Source of the DNA: an uncultured Mycoplasmatota bacterium
GTDB lineage: Bacteria > Bacillota_I > Bacilli_A > RF39 > UBA660
Length of the DNA stretch: 20,668 nucleotides
Assembly (NCBI GenBank): GCA_947087145.1
Contig: CAMUBM010000002.1
Location: 1-20,668, forward strand
Reading direction: 5' to 3'
Under the pieces are notes generated by a model that did not search any database, was not told the origin of the DNA, and saw only the letters and a list, made by a program, of their open reading frames with translations. Every line of letters starts with the position of its first letter. The first letter of the stretch is position 1. The position numbers and the translations under genes are program-made. Shown piece by piece: positions 1 to 7,773 of the stretch.

Positions 1-205
1 AAAGAAAAATCTACAATACGGAGATAGACTTAGCAAGAAAAAATGGTTTGGCTGAAGGACTTTCCCAAGGGATTTCTCAAGGTGCTAGACAAACTTCTAT
101 ATAGAAATTGCTAAATCTATGTTATCTTTAGGGGTCAATACATTAGAACAAATTGCAGAAGTTACAAAATTATCTATGGAAGAAATTACAAAATTATCTG
201 AATAA
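1..205 (+). pseudogene. Rpn/PD-(D/E)XK nuclease transposase-like gene, 3' end, frameshifted
   Basis: Only the C-terminal tail is in the window; the gene runs off the left edge. One frame reads EIDLARKNGLAEGLSQGISQ up to a TAG at 102-104. The frame containing GAA at 104 continues EIAKSMLSLGVNTLEQIAEV to TAA at 203-205. The AEGLSQGISQGA stretch and the tail of the form 'A..ML..G....ei...T.Ls..EI..L' are typical of the C-terminus of Rpn-family recombination-promoting nucleases/putative transposases. The break lies in TCTATATAGAA; dropping one TA would restore the frame, so a dinucleotide slip is likely. The family tag rests on the C-terminal signature only, because the catalytic domain is outside the window. 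Confidence 0.6.
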
Positions 206-234
206 TTGCACCCTATAAAATGAAATATAATTCT

Positions 235-268
235 AAAAAATCATTCGCTTACTTGGAATGATTTTTTT
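235..268. terminator. Bidirectional intrinsic terminator between convergent genes
   Basis: The stem is formed by A6-TCATTC (235-246) and GAATGA-T7 (256-268) around a 9-nt loop. It has A and T runs on both sides, so it can work in either direction. It sits between the transposase remnant on + and the split gene on -, and overlaps the latter's stop codon. Confidence 0.8.
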
Positions 269-715
269 AATAAACATCTTTTCGAAATCTATGTACTACA
301 TTTTCCACAGGTCCAATTTTGTTTTCTTTTTCTAGTTTTAAAACTCTTAATAAAGTTTCAGTACTTTCAGTCATATCCATATTTACCGCTTCACATTCAA
401 TCATTTGATTATAAGCGTCTAGTGTAATTTGTAGATATTTACCCTGAATTTCAGGATCTTGAGATGCTCGTAAAGTAATATCTCCTCTTTTTAAAGCATT
501 AAAATAATCTTGCATAACAAAATCTAAAGATTGTAAAAAACTTACTGTATATGGACTCCATTTTCTTTCCTTTAAAATCATTTCTAAAAATTCAAAGGAA
601 TGTTTAGGATAAACATTTATATCTAAATTGGATAAAGAAACATAATTTGCACATACTTCATTCTAAATTCTTCTTGAAACATATCATAAAAGTATCTAAA
701 ATGTATCTCTTCCAT
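267..715 (-). pseudogene. Unknown protein gene, split by a 1-base deletion
   Basis: The intact downstream frame gives 104 residues starting at an internal Met (581), with no good ribosome site there. A well-placed ATG at 715 follows GAGGAGAGTGAACA. It opens a frame (MEEIHFRYFYDMFQEEF) that would continue as EVCANYVSLSNLDINVYPKH into the 104-residue frame if one A were added at about 659-664 (TTTAGAATGAAG instead of TTTAGAAATGAAG). Repaired, the product is about 149 residues, soluble, and free of membrane segments or a signal peptide. No family is recognised. It has its own promoter at 742-770 just inside the 3' end of the upstream permease gene, and a terminator at its stop. The break could be real decay or a sequencing error. 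Confidence 0.6.
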
Positions 716-741
716 TGTTCACTCTCCTCTTTGGTTTCTTT

Positions 742-770
742 ATTATACAGAAAACTTTTCTTTTAGGCAA
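742..770 (-). promoter_or_regulatory. Sigma-A-type promoter for the split gene
   Basis: Reading the minus strand, TTGCCT (770-765) and TATAAT (747-742) are separated by 17 bases. They lie 26 bases upstream of the ATG at 715 and overlap the last codons of the preceding permease gene. Confidence 0.6.
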
Positions 771-1911
771 TATGCCTTTTTTTCCTAGAAATCACATTGG
801 TTAATAGGATAAAACAAGCAGAAAATAAAAGTAATATTCCCATATTCATAAAAATAGGTTGTAAAGTATTTCCAGAAACGATTTCTAAATTTTTTACTAA
901 CTCATTTGATTTTATAAAGTAATAAGATGGTAAGATATGAGCGATTTTTAAGACAATATCAGGTAAAAATTCCATAGGAACAAAAGCACCACATAAGAAA
1001 CTTGAACCTAAAGCAATGACATTGACAATTCCATTGACGGCATTTTTATCTACACTTAAATTTCCTATTAAAAAGGCAAGTGTTAACGTACAAATTGTGA
1101 AAATGAAAGCATTACTCATAAGTAATATTCCGTGGGTAGTAAACATTGTTTTTCCAATTAGAATAAAACTTAATAAAATATAAACGAACCAAAGAACAAA
1201 AGCAAAACCACTATTGGCAATTAAAAGTTTATGGTTAAACTCTCTATCTTTCATACTACTGATAATGGTTCTTTTTCGAATGGTTTCTCTTTTAAAACTC
1301 GATAGGACTAAGCAAATCACATAAATGCATCCTGCTAGTAAACAATAATTGATGAAGTTATAATAAAGAGTTGCTTTTTCTAAGTTTTTTGTATCTAATT
1401 TTGAAGTCATTTCTATCTCTAAATTTTCTTCTAAAGCATCGTTTATTCCTTTTATGATTTTCTCTTCATCGGTTTCTAAATCATTGTAAATATTGGCTAC
1501 TTTAAAATATCTTTCTATCATCATTTCAGCAAGACTTGCCATGTAATCTCCAGTACTTTTTATTTCTAATTGAGGATTTTTATGATTTAAAAAATCGTCA
1601 TTAAAATTTTTTGGTATGTAAATGACATAATTTACATTGCGATAGAAGATAGCATCGTTAATGGCTTCTTCGGTTTGTTCTATATCTTTTGTATTGCTTT
1701 TGGCTTTAATATATTCTATAAAATTTTTTGTAATTCCTTCTTCTTCGTCTTGATTTACTAGGACTATATCTGGTCTGCTTTCTGTAAAAGAGATTTGATT
1801 GTCGCTCGTTTGCATATTAAAGCCACCAAAGAAAATTAAAAAGATGGTATACATAATAATAGGTGCCTTGCATTTGTTTAAGACTTTTAAGAATGTTTTA
1901 AATACTATCAT
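763..1911 (-). CDS. ABC-2 type transporter permease (second subunit)
   Basis: This 382-residue membrane protein probably pairs with the adjacent permease and ATPase to export a hydrophobic compound or drug. An N-terminal membrane anchor (about residues 18-34) is followed by a large extracytoplasmic domain (about 35-185). A block of five or six membrane helices (about 186-375) then follows, with the ABC-2 hallmark 'SSFLCGAFVPMEFLP' around 300-315. This is the usual layout of ABC-2 permeases of the YhgE/DrrB-like class. The ATG at 1911 is preceded by AAGGAGG and overlaps the upstream permease gene by 14 bases, so it is co-translated. The C-terminus ends in basic residues (SRKKRHIA), consistent with a cytoplasmic tail. 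The substrate cannot be read from the sequence. Confidence 0.8.
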   Translation of the reverse strand: MIVFKTFLKVLNKCKAPIIMYTIFLIFFGGFNMQTSDNQISFTESRPDIVLVNQDEEEGITKNFIEYIKAKSNTKDIEQTEEAINDAIFYRNVNYVIYIPKNFNDDFLNHKNPQLEIKSTGDYMASLAEMMIERYFKVANIYNDLETDEEKIIKGINDALEENLEIEMTSKLDTKNLEKATLYYNFINYCLLAGCIYVICLVLSSFKRETIRKRTIISSMKDREFNHKLLIANSGFAFVLWFVYILLSFILIGKTMFTTHGILLMSNAFIFTICTLTLAFLIGNLSVDKNAVNGIVNVIALGSSFLCGAFVPMEFLPDIVLKIAHILPSYYFIKSNELVKNLEIVSGNTLQPIFMNMGILLLFSACFILLTNVISRKKRHIA

Positions 1912-3073
1912 ATTGTTGCCTCCTTAAATGGTAACCAGCTATACCAAAAAGAATGAAAGAAAATATTAATAGCCCGATTATATTTCCTAGGTATCTATCT
2001 AACGTATCGTAATAATATAAAGAATAGAAACCATCTGTAATTAAATTGGCAGGATTGATTTTATTTAAAAAAGGAAGATTTTTATCAATGATATATTTCA
2101 TGGTTATTCCCATCATGCCTGCTAAGAAACAACCGGCCATAGTAATAGAAATCACAATTCCCGTTTTGGTGTTTTCATTTGCTTTTAGAGAAGCAGCAAG
2201 GACGACTCCTAATGACAATCCTGCTAAACTTCCTACTATAGCGAGTAAAATTATTAAAGGGATGTTATTTCCATAATCGACATGTAAAACGAATATGGTA
2301 TAGAAAAACAGAAGCGCTACTCCAATGAGTTGTGTTAGGAAACTAGCCAGAATACTTGTAAAAAGTAAGTGTCCTTTCTTCATAGGACTAATAGAAATTC
2401 TTTTTCCAGCACTTGACATATTGGCAAGATTTTGGTTTACAGCAACCATGCCTAGAATGCCTCCATATAAGCAGGTCATAGCAATCAAAGTGTAGTATTC
2501 AATCATAGTGTAACTTAAATTACTACTCGAAATGTCTTTTACATTTTCTTGCCCGTTTTCTAACATTTTGGTAATCTCCGCATATAAATTTTGATAGAAG
2601 TTTTCACCAACAGAAGACAACGGCATTTCTTCCATTTTCTTTTTTGCAATTTGTTCTCCAAGTTTTTGGTTAGACAATATTTCTTCTGTGACATATTTTA
2701 AAATGGTTTCATTAATTCCCGAGGCACGAACGATGACTTTTGTTTTTTCTTCTAGTAAAATATACCCGTCGATTTCTTCTTTTTCTAATAAATCTTTTGC
2801 TTTTTCTTCATTCGTGTATTCTATTTTAAATAATTGGTTTTCATTTGTTTCGTCTCCTAAGATTTTAAATGCTTCCCCTACTATTTTGTTTTCTTTAAGC
2901 GTTTCCGTATCAACCATCGCAATGGGGATAATACTTAGTTTTTCATTTGTTTCAATGTTTGAAAATGCCATGGAGAAAAACGTTCCTAATATGATGGGAA
3001 AAGCAAATGTCCAAAACAGCAGCATTTTGTTTTTGGATAAAATTTTAAAAGCATATTTAAAATTATGGATCAT
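1898..3073 (-). CDS. ABC-2 type transporter permease (first subunit)
   Basis: This 391-residue permease has the same design as its downstream neighbour: an N-terminal helix (about residues 17-38, 'LLFWTFAFPIILGTFF'), an extracytoplasmic domain (about 40-190) and a six-helix C-terminal bundle (about 190-385). The FWTFAFPIILGT start and the later 'GCFLAGMMG' are typical of ABC-2 membrane proteins. Its ATG overlaps the stop of the ATPase gene by four bases, pointing to translational coupling. Two different permease genes beside one ATPase gene suggest a heterodimeric membrane channel. The sequence indicates export but not the substrate. Confidence 0.85.
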   Translation of the reverse strand: MIHNFKYAFKILSKNKMLLFWTFAFPIILGTFFSMAFSNIETNEKLSIIPIAMVDTETLKENKIVGEAFKILGDETNENQLFKIEYTNEEKAKDLLEKEEIDGYILLEEKTKVIVRASGINETILKYVTEEILSNQKLGEQIAKKKMEEMPLSSVGENFYQNLYAEITKMLENGQENVKDISSSNLSYTMIEYYTLIAMTCLYGGILGMVAVNQNLANMSSAGKRISISPMKKGHLLFTSILASFLTQLIGVALLFFYTIFVLHVDYGNNIPLIILLAIVGSLAGLSLGVVLAASLKANENTKTGIVISITMAGCFLAGMMGITMKYIIDKNLPFLNKINPANLITDGFYSLYYYDTLDRYLGNIIGLLIFSFILFGIAGYHLRRQQYDSI

Positions 3074-4011
3074 ACGTCTCTTAATTCCTTTCCCGTTAGT
3101 TCTAAAAATACATCATTTAGTGTAGGACGTTCGGAGAATATTTTGTTGTATTTGATGTGTTCTTCTTTTAAATAATCTAAAAGTTCTACTAAATTGTTTT
3201 TGCCTTTTTTATAGGTAATCACTAATAATTCGTTGTTGTAGGTGATATCTTCTACATTTTTGAATTCTTTTATTTTCTCTAGGTATTTTTTAGGTAAATC
3301 AGAAATCTCTATGGTTACTTTTTCTTCGATATTGGCTAATTTTTTTAATTCGTCGGTCGTACCTCTTGCTAAAATGTTTCCTTTATCTAAAATAATAACT
3401 CGATCACAGAGAATTTCTACTTCTTCCATGTAATGGGTTGTATAGATTATTGTGGCTCCGTCTTCTCTTAACTTTTTTATTCCATCTAAAATATTGTTTC
3501 TACTTTGGGGATCAACAGCAACAGTTGGTTCGTCTAGAAAAATAAGTTTTGGTTTATGGGCAATTCCACAGGCAATATTGAGTCTTCTGAGGAGTCCTCC
3601 AGAAAGTTGTTTCGGATAAAATTTTTTAAAATCTTCTAACCCCACTAATTTGATTGCATCTTCTATATATTCTTTCCTTGTTTGTTTGTCTTTTATATAT
3701 AATCCACAGAAATAATCAATATTATCATAAACATTTAGTTCTTCGAAAACAGCAATATCTTGGAATACAACACCGATATTCTTTTTGATTTTATAAGCAT
3801 CTGGTGACATATCAGACCCAAATATCTTAATCTTCCCTTTTTGGAAATTAAGTAAAGATAAAAAACAATTGATGGTGGTTGATTTCCCACTTCCATTGGG
3901 TCCTAAAAGGCCTAAAATTTCTCCTTCCAATACTTCGAATGTTAAATCATTTACAGCTTTTACTTTTTTGTATTCTTTGGTTAAATTTTTTACTTCAATT
4001 ATTTTTTTCAT
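3070..4011 (-). CDS. ABC transporter ATP-binding protein (DrrA-like drug exporter class)
   Basis: This is the cytoplasmic ATPase that would power the two downstream permeases. All nucleotide-binding motifs are present: Walker A GPNGSGKST (37-45), Q-loop VVFQD (81-85), signature LSGGLLRR (136-143), Walker B LIFLDEPT (156-163) and switch His193. Beyond about residue 220 is the extra C-terminal domain usual in ABC-2 exporter ATPases, ending with the 'PTLNDVFLELTGKEL' motif of DrrA-type proteins. The signature is LSGGLLRR where LSGGMKRR is common. ATG 4011 follows AAGGAGAAAAAA and overlaps the TetR gene by 17 bases. The ATPase assignment is secure; antibiotic or drug export is inferred from the class and the TetR partner. 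Confidence 0.92.
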   Translation of the reverse strand: MKKIIEVKNLTKEYKKVKAVNDLTFEVLEGEILGLLGPNGSGKSTTINCFLSLLNFQKGKIKIFGSDMSPDAYKIKKNIGVVFQDIAVFEELNVYDNIDYFCGLYIKDKQTRKEYIEDAIKLVGLEDFKKFYPKQLSGGLLRRLNIACGIAHKPKLIFLDEPTVAVDPQSRNNILDGIKKLREDGATIIYTTHYMEEVEILCDRVIILDKGNILARGTTDELKKLANIEEKVTIEISDLPKKYLEKIKEFKNVEDITYNNELLVITYKKGKNNLVELLDYLKEEHIKYNKIFSERPTLNDVFLELTGKELRDV

Positions 4012-4579
4012 TTTTTTCTCCTTCTTTTTTGTAGCCTATTATCATTTGTCTTACACTATCCTCTAGCAAAGTTTCTATTTCTTTTTCTTTTAATGTAATG
4101 GTGTTATTTACAACTAAACAAGCAAGTCCATGAGTAAATATCCAAACACGCACATGAAATTTTTTTTGTTCTTCATAAGAAAAGCCTGTTAGTTTTTGTC
4201 CTGCCTTGATAATTTCATCAGAAGTACTATCTGCTACAATAAACTCTTTGGCTCCTAAATGACTAGGTTGCATAAACAAAATTTTAAAAAATTCGGGATA
4301 GTCACTCGCAAATTTGATGTAGGATAAGCCTTGTTGTTTGTATATCTTTTCTCCACTCTTATTTTTCAACATATATTCTTTATATAAATCATGTATTTTT
4401 TTATATACTTCTTTTTTTAATTCTTCCATACTTTTACAAGTATGGAAGATGGGTTGGACAGAACAACCCAATGTTTTGCCAATTCGTCTTGCATTTACAC
4501 CTTGAAATCCTTCTTTTTTGACAATTTCGAAGGTCGTATCAATGATTTCTTCTTTTGTAAATCTTTTAATAGGTGGCAT
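3995..4579 (-). CDS. TetR/AcrR family transcriptional regulator
   Basis: This 194-residue protein has an N-terminal helix-turn-helix domain (about residues 8-55). 'FTKEEIIDTTFEIVKKEGF' is helix 1, 'VNARRIGKTLGCSVQPIFHT' the recognition region and 'CKSMEELK' the following helix. The rest (60-190) is a helical ligand/dimer domain that resembles the WHG-type TetR C-terminus. It is the first gene of the operon encoding the ABC exporter. Its start follows AAAGGAGAGAGT. A strong promoter overlapped by a palindrome lies directly upstream, so it most likely represses its own operon and is released by a ligand, as most TetR proteins beside exporters are. The ligand is unknown. Confidence 0.9.
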   Translation of the reverse strand: MPPIKRFTKEEIIDTTFEIVKKEGFQGVNARRIGKTLGCSVQPIFHTCKSMEELKKEVYKKIHDLYKEYMLKNKSGEKIYKQQGLSYIKFASDYPEFFKILFMQPSHLGAKEFIVADSTSDEIIKAGQKLTGFSYEEQKKFHVRVWIFTHGLACLVVNNTITLKEKEIETLLEDSVRQMIIGYKKEGEKNEKNN

Positions 4580-4592
4580 ACTCTCTCCTTTC

Positions 4593-4622
4593 GATAACCA
4601 TTGTTATATAACATACGTTATC
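4593..4622. promoter_or_regulatory. Palindromic operator of the TetR-ABC operon
   Basis: The site is a 30-bp dyad. Outer arms GATAAC (4593-4598) and GTTATC (4617-4622) are perfect complements, and the core TGTTATATAACA (4602-4613) is itself a perfect palindrome; two 3-bp spacers are unmatched. It begins immediately after the -10 box and covers the expected transcription start, which is the position expected of a repressor site. Binding by the TetR protein is inferred from proximity and symmetry. Confidence 0.75.
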
Positions 4623-4651
4623 ATTATAAATGAAAAAGAAACTCCTGTAAA
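4623..4651 (-). promoter_or_regulatory. Promoter of the TetR-ABC operon
   Basis: On the minus strand, TTTACA (4651-4646) and a perfect TATAAT (4628-4623) are spaced by 17 bases. The -10 box abuts the palindromic operator and lies 43 bases upstream of the regulator's ATG. Confidence 0.8.
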
Positions 4652-4669
4652 GGAATTTCAAAATCACTT

Positions 4670-6862
4670 TCATTTTTCTAATGTTTTATATCGTACTAAT
4701 TCTTTTTCTAAAGTCTTTTTTTCTTTTTCACTTAGCATGTCTCTTATTTCTATTAATCTTTCATCGATTACTATTCTGCCCTTTTGCATATGGTGCCCAT
4801 ACACATTTCCTTTTGGAGAAAATTGTTCTCCATGAAAATTTACTTCTGTAGGGCTTCTAAATTCTAAATAGTCATGGTCGAGGTCTTCTCTTATCCCCAC
4901 TTTCATAGGTTCTTCTTTATAATGTTTGTAAAACCGATCTAGGAATGCTTGTCTTGCTATATTAAATTTTTGGGCATGTGCTTCACTCATTGAATTTGCA
5001 TAATCTTTGTATGTTCCGTAATAATAAACAGCAAATTGTCTTGGAGCTATTAATTGCAGATAAGGATTGGTTCCCTTTTTACTATATTCTGGGTCTGTTA
5101 CACGATTAAAGAAAGTGCTAGAGACACAATACATATCTTCGTAGGTCCAATTTGCTTCTGCCGCAACTCCTCCGATGGTATCGTCAAGTTGTGTTTGGCT
5201 GTCAAAAAAATATTCCAAAACAAAGGTTTCTTTTTCCAAATTTACTTTTTCATTTAAGGCAAGTAATCTTTTTTCGTCCAACGTTAATTTATTTGTTTTC
5301 TTTTTGTATAAATTTATAAAGTCATGATAATCTGTTATTCCGTAGTATTCTAAAATGAATTGCTCTTTTTCTGTTAAATTATAAGTTTTTAAAAGTTGAT
5401 AGAACGTATCTAGTTTGGTTTCTTCTGGAAAATTCGTATTGAAACACCAGTTTATTTTTTCTTCTATTGTTGCTTCATTAAATGTTGCTTTATAAGAAAT
5501 TAAAGCCTTCGTTATTTCTTCTGTAGTAACTAATTTACTTTCTAATAATGTATCAAATAAAGTAGCAAACGGAATACTATCTGCTTCTATCATGTCTTCT
5601 ATCACTTGTTCTAAAGTCAAATCTTTTTGGTTTACCAAATCTTTAAAAATGGTTTTTAAAGAAACCCCTTTTATCGATATGGCATACCATACTTTTTGCT
5701 TTTTGGTAAAACTTTCTTCTCTAGTAATGAAAGAAAATTTTTCTTCATAAGTATGATTAGAATGAACTATATATTCTATACTTTCGTATTGTTTTAAACC
5801 TGAATATTTTAAGAGATAATAAAAATTGGTTTGGTAGTTTGCAATATCCGAATTTACAATGGCATTTATTGTTGTATCTTGTGGTAAATCTTCGTTTTCT
5901 ATTAAATACTTATAGATATTTCTATAATCGGTAATTTGAGAATGTAAGATTTTGTCTATTTTGTAATCATAAGAAACATAAGGTATTTTTATAATGCTAT
6001 CAAACGTATTTTGATAATCTGTTGCATTCAAATGAAGAATTTTATCTATCTTACTTTCCAGAGATAGTGTTTGGTTGTTTAAAATTTCTTCCACTTGAAT
6101 TTTGTATGGTTCTATAGAAAGTTCTTCTTTTGCTTCATTGGTAACGAAAAGATTTTCTATGTTTTTAAGAAGTTCTTCTACATCTTCTTGGACCCACTCT
6201 AAACAATCCGAAATCTCCATTCCTAATTCTTTTGCATAATTTTTTACCCCACCCATATTTAAAAATATATTTAGAGCAATAGTGATGCATAAAGAAAGGA
6301 AGCCTGTAGAAAACAATTCTTTTTTAGGTGTATTTTCTATTTTTTTTGCTTTTTTAGCAAATCTTTTTATTCTGATTTCATTTTCTTTATTTAGTAGTTC
6401 TTCTCCCGCCTTCAAAATATCTAAAATCCATTGTTCTTTTGCTTGAAAAGGAACGATTTCAGTTTGGTTTGGGATTTGACATAAAATAAGTTCCATTTTG
6501 GGCATTTCTTGTAATACCATTTTTAAACTTTCTTTTAGTACATCCATGAATGCATTATTTAGACATTGCATATTTCTTTTTTGTTCATTTCTTTTGGTTG
6601 CTAGAACGCTTTCCGTTATTCTTTCCATAGGTGAAATGATTTTTTGTGCTTCTATGATGATTTCTTGTTGTTTTTTACTATACTCTATTTTGTTCTGTTT
6701 TTGATTTGTTGCTTTTTTCTCTTTTTTTAATTCTACATATTGTCTTGCTAAATTATCTAAAGCAGGACCATAAATGCTTCCAATACGATATAAGGAAATT
6801 AATACAGCTTTTACTACAATATTTGTTCTATCATTAAGTACATGGTTGTTTTGTCTACTCAT
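4670..6862 (-). CDS. Membrane-anchored repeat protein with C-terminal SleB-like cell-wall hydrolase domain
   Basis: The product has 730 residues. Residues 1-180 are Lys-rich and helical. A single membrane segment lies at about 187-205, preceded by a strongly basic stretch (165-181), so the C-terminal 525 residues should be outside the cell. Residues 270-390 hold about four degenerate 30-residue repeats with the core 'kIdkIlhs..tdY...f..li'. Residues 560-675 resemble SleB/Hydrolase_2 domains: 'GVAAEANWTYEDMYCVSSTF' then FNRV, with Glu569 as the candidate catalytic acid, then 'APRQFAVYYYG' (606-616) and 'HDYLEFRSP' (663-671). SleB-family enzymes cleave peptidoglycan. The match is by motif pattern only and is divergent. 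A promoter lies at 6897-6925. The gene appears monocistronic. Its target, and whether it is active, are unknown. Confidence 0.6.
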   Translation of the reverse strand: MSRQNNHVLNDRTNIVVKAVLISLYRIGSIYGPALDNLARQYVELKKEKKATNQKQNKIEYSKKQQEIIIEAQKIISPMERITESVLATKRNEQKRNMQCLNNAFMDVLKESLKMVLQEMPKMELILCQIPNQTEIVPFQAKEQWILDILKAGEELLNKENEIRIKRFAKKAKKIENTPKKELFSTGFLSLCITIALNIFLNMGGVKNYAKELGMEISDCLEWVQEDVEELLKNIENLFVTNEAKEELSIEPYKIQVEEILNNQTLSLESKIDKILHLNATDYQNTFDSIIKIPYVSYDYKIDKILHSQITDYRNIYKYLIENEDLPQDTTINAIVNSDIANYQTNFYYLLKYSGLKQYESIEYIVHSNHTYEEKFSFITREESFTKKQKVWYAISIKGVSLKTIFKDLVNQKDLTLEQVIEDMIEADSIPFATLFDTLLESKLVTTEEITKALISYKATFNEATIEEKINWCFNTNFPEETKLDTFYQLLKTYNLTEKEQFILEYYGITDYHDFINLYKKKTNKLTLDEKRLLALNEKVNLEKETFVLEYFFDSQTQLDDTIGGVAAEANWTYEDMYCVSSTFFNRVTDPEYSKKGTNPYLQLIAPRQFAVYYYGTYKDYANSMSEAHAQKFNIARQAFLDRFYKHYKEEPMKVGIREDLDHDYLEFRSPTEVNFHGEQFSPKGNVYGHHMQKGRIVIDERLIEIRDMLSEKEKKTLEKELVRYKTLEK

Positions 6863-6896
6863 AAAAAAACTTCCCCTCTTTTAAAACGCCTTGTCC

Positions 6897-6925
6897 ATAT
6901 TACTATAAATAAGATAGAAAGTCAA
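6897..6925 (-). promoter_or_regulatory. Promoter of the SleB-like gene
   Basis: On the minus strand, TTGACT (6925-6920) and TAATAT (6902-6897) are 17 bases apart. They lie 34 bases upstream of the ATG at 6862. The -35 box overlaps the end of the DUF5131 gene. Confidence 0.6.
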
Positions 6926-7662
6926 TTTTTGTCGATGGTATTTTCTAAAATTATCCTTGCTTTGTTAGCTTGTTCATATTCTTTATGATGTTTGATTCTA
7001 TAAATTTTTCCATCTTTTTTGAAATTGGAGCCAGTTTGGTGGAAGTCAAATTTTACATGGTAAGTATCACAGGTTTGTTTTATATTTTTTACCCATGCAA
7101 AATCACAAAGACGGGCATTTTCATAAGACTCTCCTCCTACAGAAATTCGTTCTATTTTTCCCGTTTTTAAGTAGTTGCTAAAATCAATATTTTCGAGTAG
7201 TGGAGATGCAAATATATAACGATGTTTAATTTTGCAATTTAAAAATAGAGGGAGTCGTTCGTCCGCTTTTTCTTGATTTTCACAAGTGAGAGCAATGATT
7301 ACATTTTCGTATCCTTCTTTCCAATCTTTTGGAATACACTTTTCAAAGCGTTCTATTCTTTTGGTGGGAATTAGGAATGTGATATCGCATCGCTCTTTTA
7401 TTATTTTCCAAGCCTCTTCTCTCCACTCGTCGGCTTCTTTTAAGAAAAAGTCTGAAGTAAAGCAAGTGGCAAGTTCTATTCCAGAGGGAATTTTGTATTC
7501 TCCTTTCCTATCTTTTTTTAAAGGCATATAAAAATTAGTTTTCGATTTTGTTATCTTACTTGCATCTTTGTCTCGTAGTTTATCTAAATAATAGATATAA
7601 CAATTCTTACATCCAGGACTACATTTCTTACACCCATGCCAAGGGTTCCATTGGTAACGCAT
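6922..7662 (-). CDS. DUF5131 (phage Gp37/Gp68) family radical-SAM-like protein
   Basis: The 246-residue protein begins MRYQWNPWHGCKKCSPGCKN and has Cys11, Cys14, Cys18 and Cys21. Cys14-x3-Cys18-x2-Cys21 is the spacing of a radical-SAM iron-sulfur cluster, and 'WNPWHGC...GC.NCY' is the family signature. Later family features are the 'FTSDFFLKEADEWREEAWKI' block (about residues 69-88), 'FLIPTKR' (96-102), 'SVGGES' (about 173-178) and 'FDFHQTGSNF' near the C-terminus. Members are often phage- or element-borne and their reaction is not established; here no phage genes are nearby. It has an extended -10 promoter, runs divergently from the ZIP transporter gene and ends within the promoter of the next gene. 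The family call is strong; the function is unknown. Confidence 0.85.
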   Translation of the reverse strand: MRYQWNPWHGCKKCSPGCKNCYIYYLDKLRDKDASKITKSKTNFYMPLKKDRKGEYKIPSGIELATCFTSDFFLKEADEWREEAWKIIKERCDITFLIPTKRIERFEKCIPKDWKEGYENVIIALTCENQEKADERLPLFLNCKIKHRYIFASPLLENIDFSNYLKTGKIERISVGGESYENARLCDFAWVKNIKQTCDTYHVKFDFHQTGSNFKKDGKIYRIKHHKEYEQANKARIILENTIDKN

Positions 7663-7702
7663 TTTTTCACATCCTTTTTCAGTATTTAGAAGTTTCTTTT
7701 TT

Positions 7703-7711
7703 AGTATACCA
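7703..7711 (-). promoter_or_regulatory. Extended -10 promoter of the DUF5131 gene
   Basis: The minus strand reads TGGTATACT (7711-7703), a TGn extended -10 with no good -35 box. It lies about 40 bases upstream of the ATG at 7662. Confidence 0.45.
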
Positions 7712-7773
7712 TACGAACGCCCACTCCACCTAGAGATAGAGGAATAGTCTATATAGTAAGGAGAGAAAAAATT

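Noticed and set aside
763..780. Hairpin AGGCA/TGCCT followed by Ts on the plus strand
   Set aside because: No plus-strand gene ends there, and on the minus strand it lacks a T tail; the bases are better explained as the -35 region of the next promoter and the end of the permease gene.
2688..3125. 145-codon plus-strand open frame opposite the first permease
   Set aside because: It is antisense to a well-supported permease gene, rich in Ser/Phe as expected for the complement of Lys/Glu-rich coding DNA, and lacks a ribosome site and any family motif.
4518..4835. 105-codon plus-strand open frame across the TetR promoter region
   Set aside because: It spans the promoter and operator of the TetR operon and runs antisense to two real genes; no coding signature.
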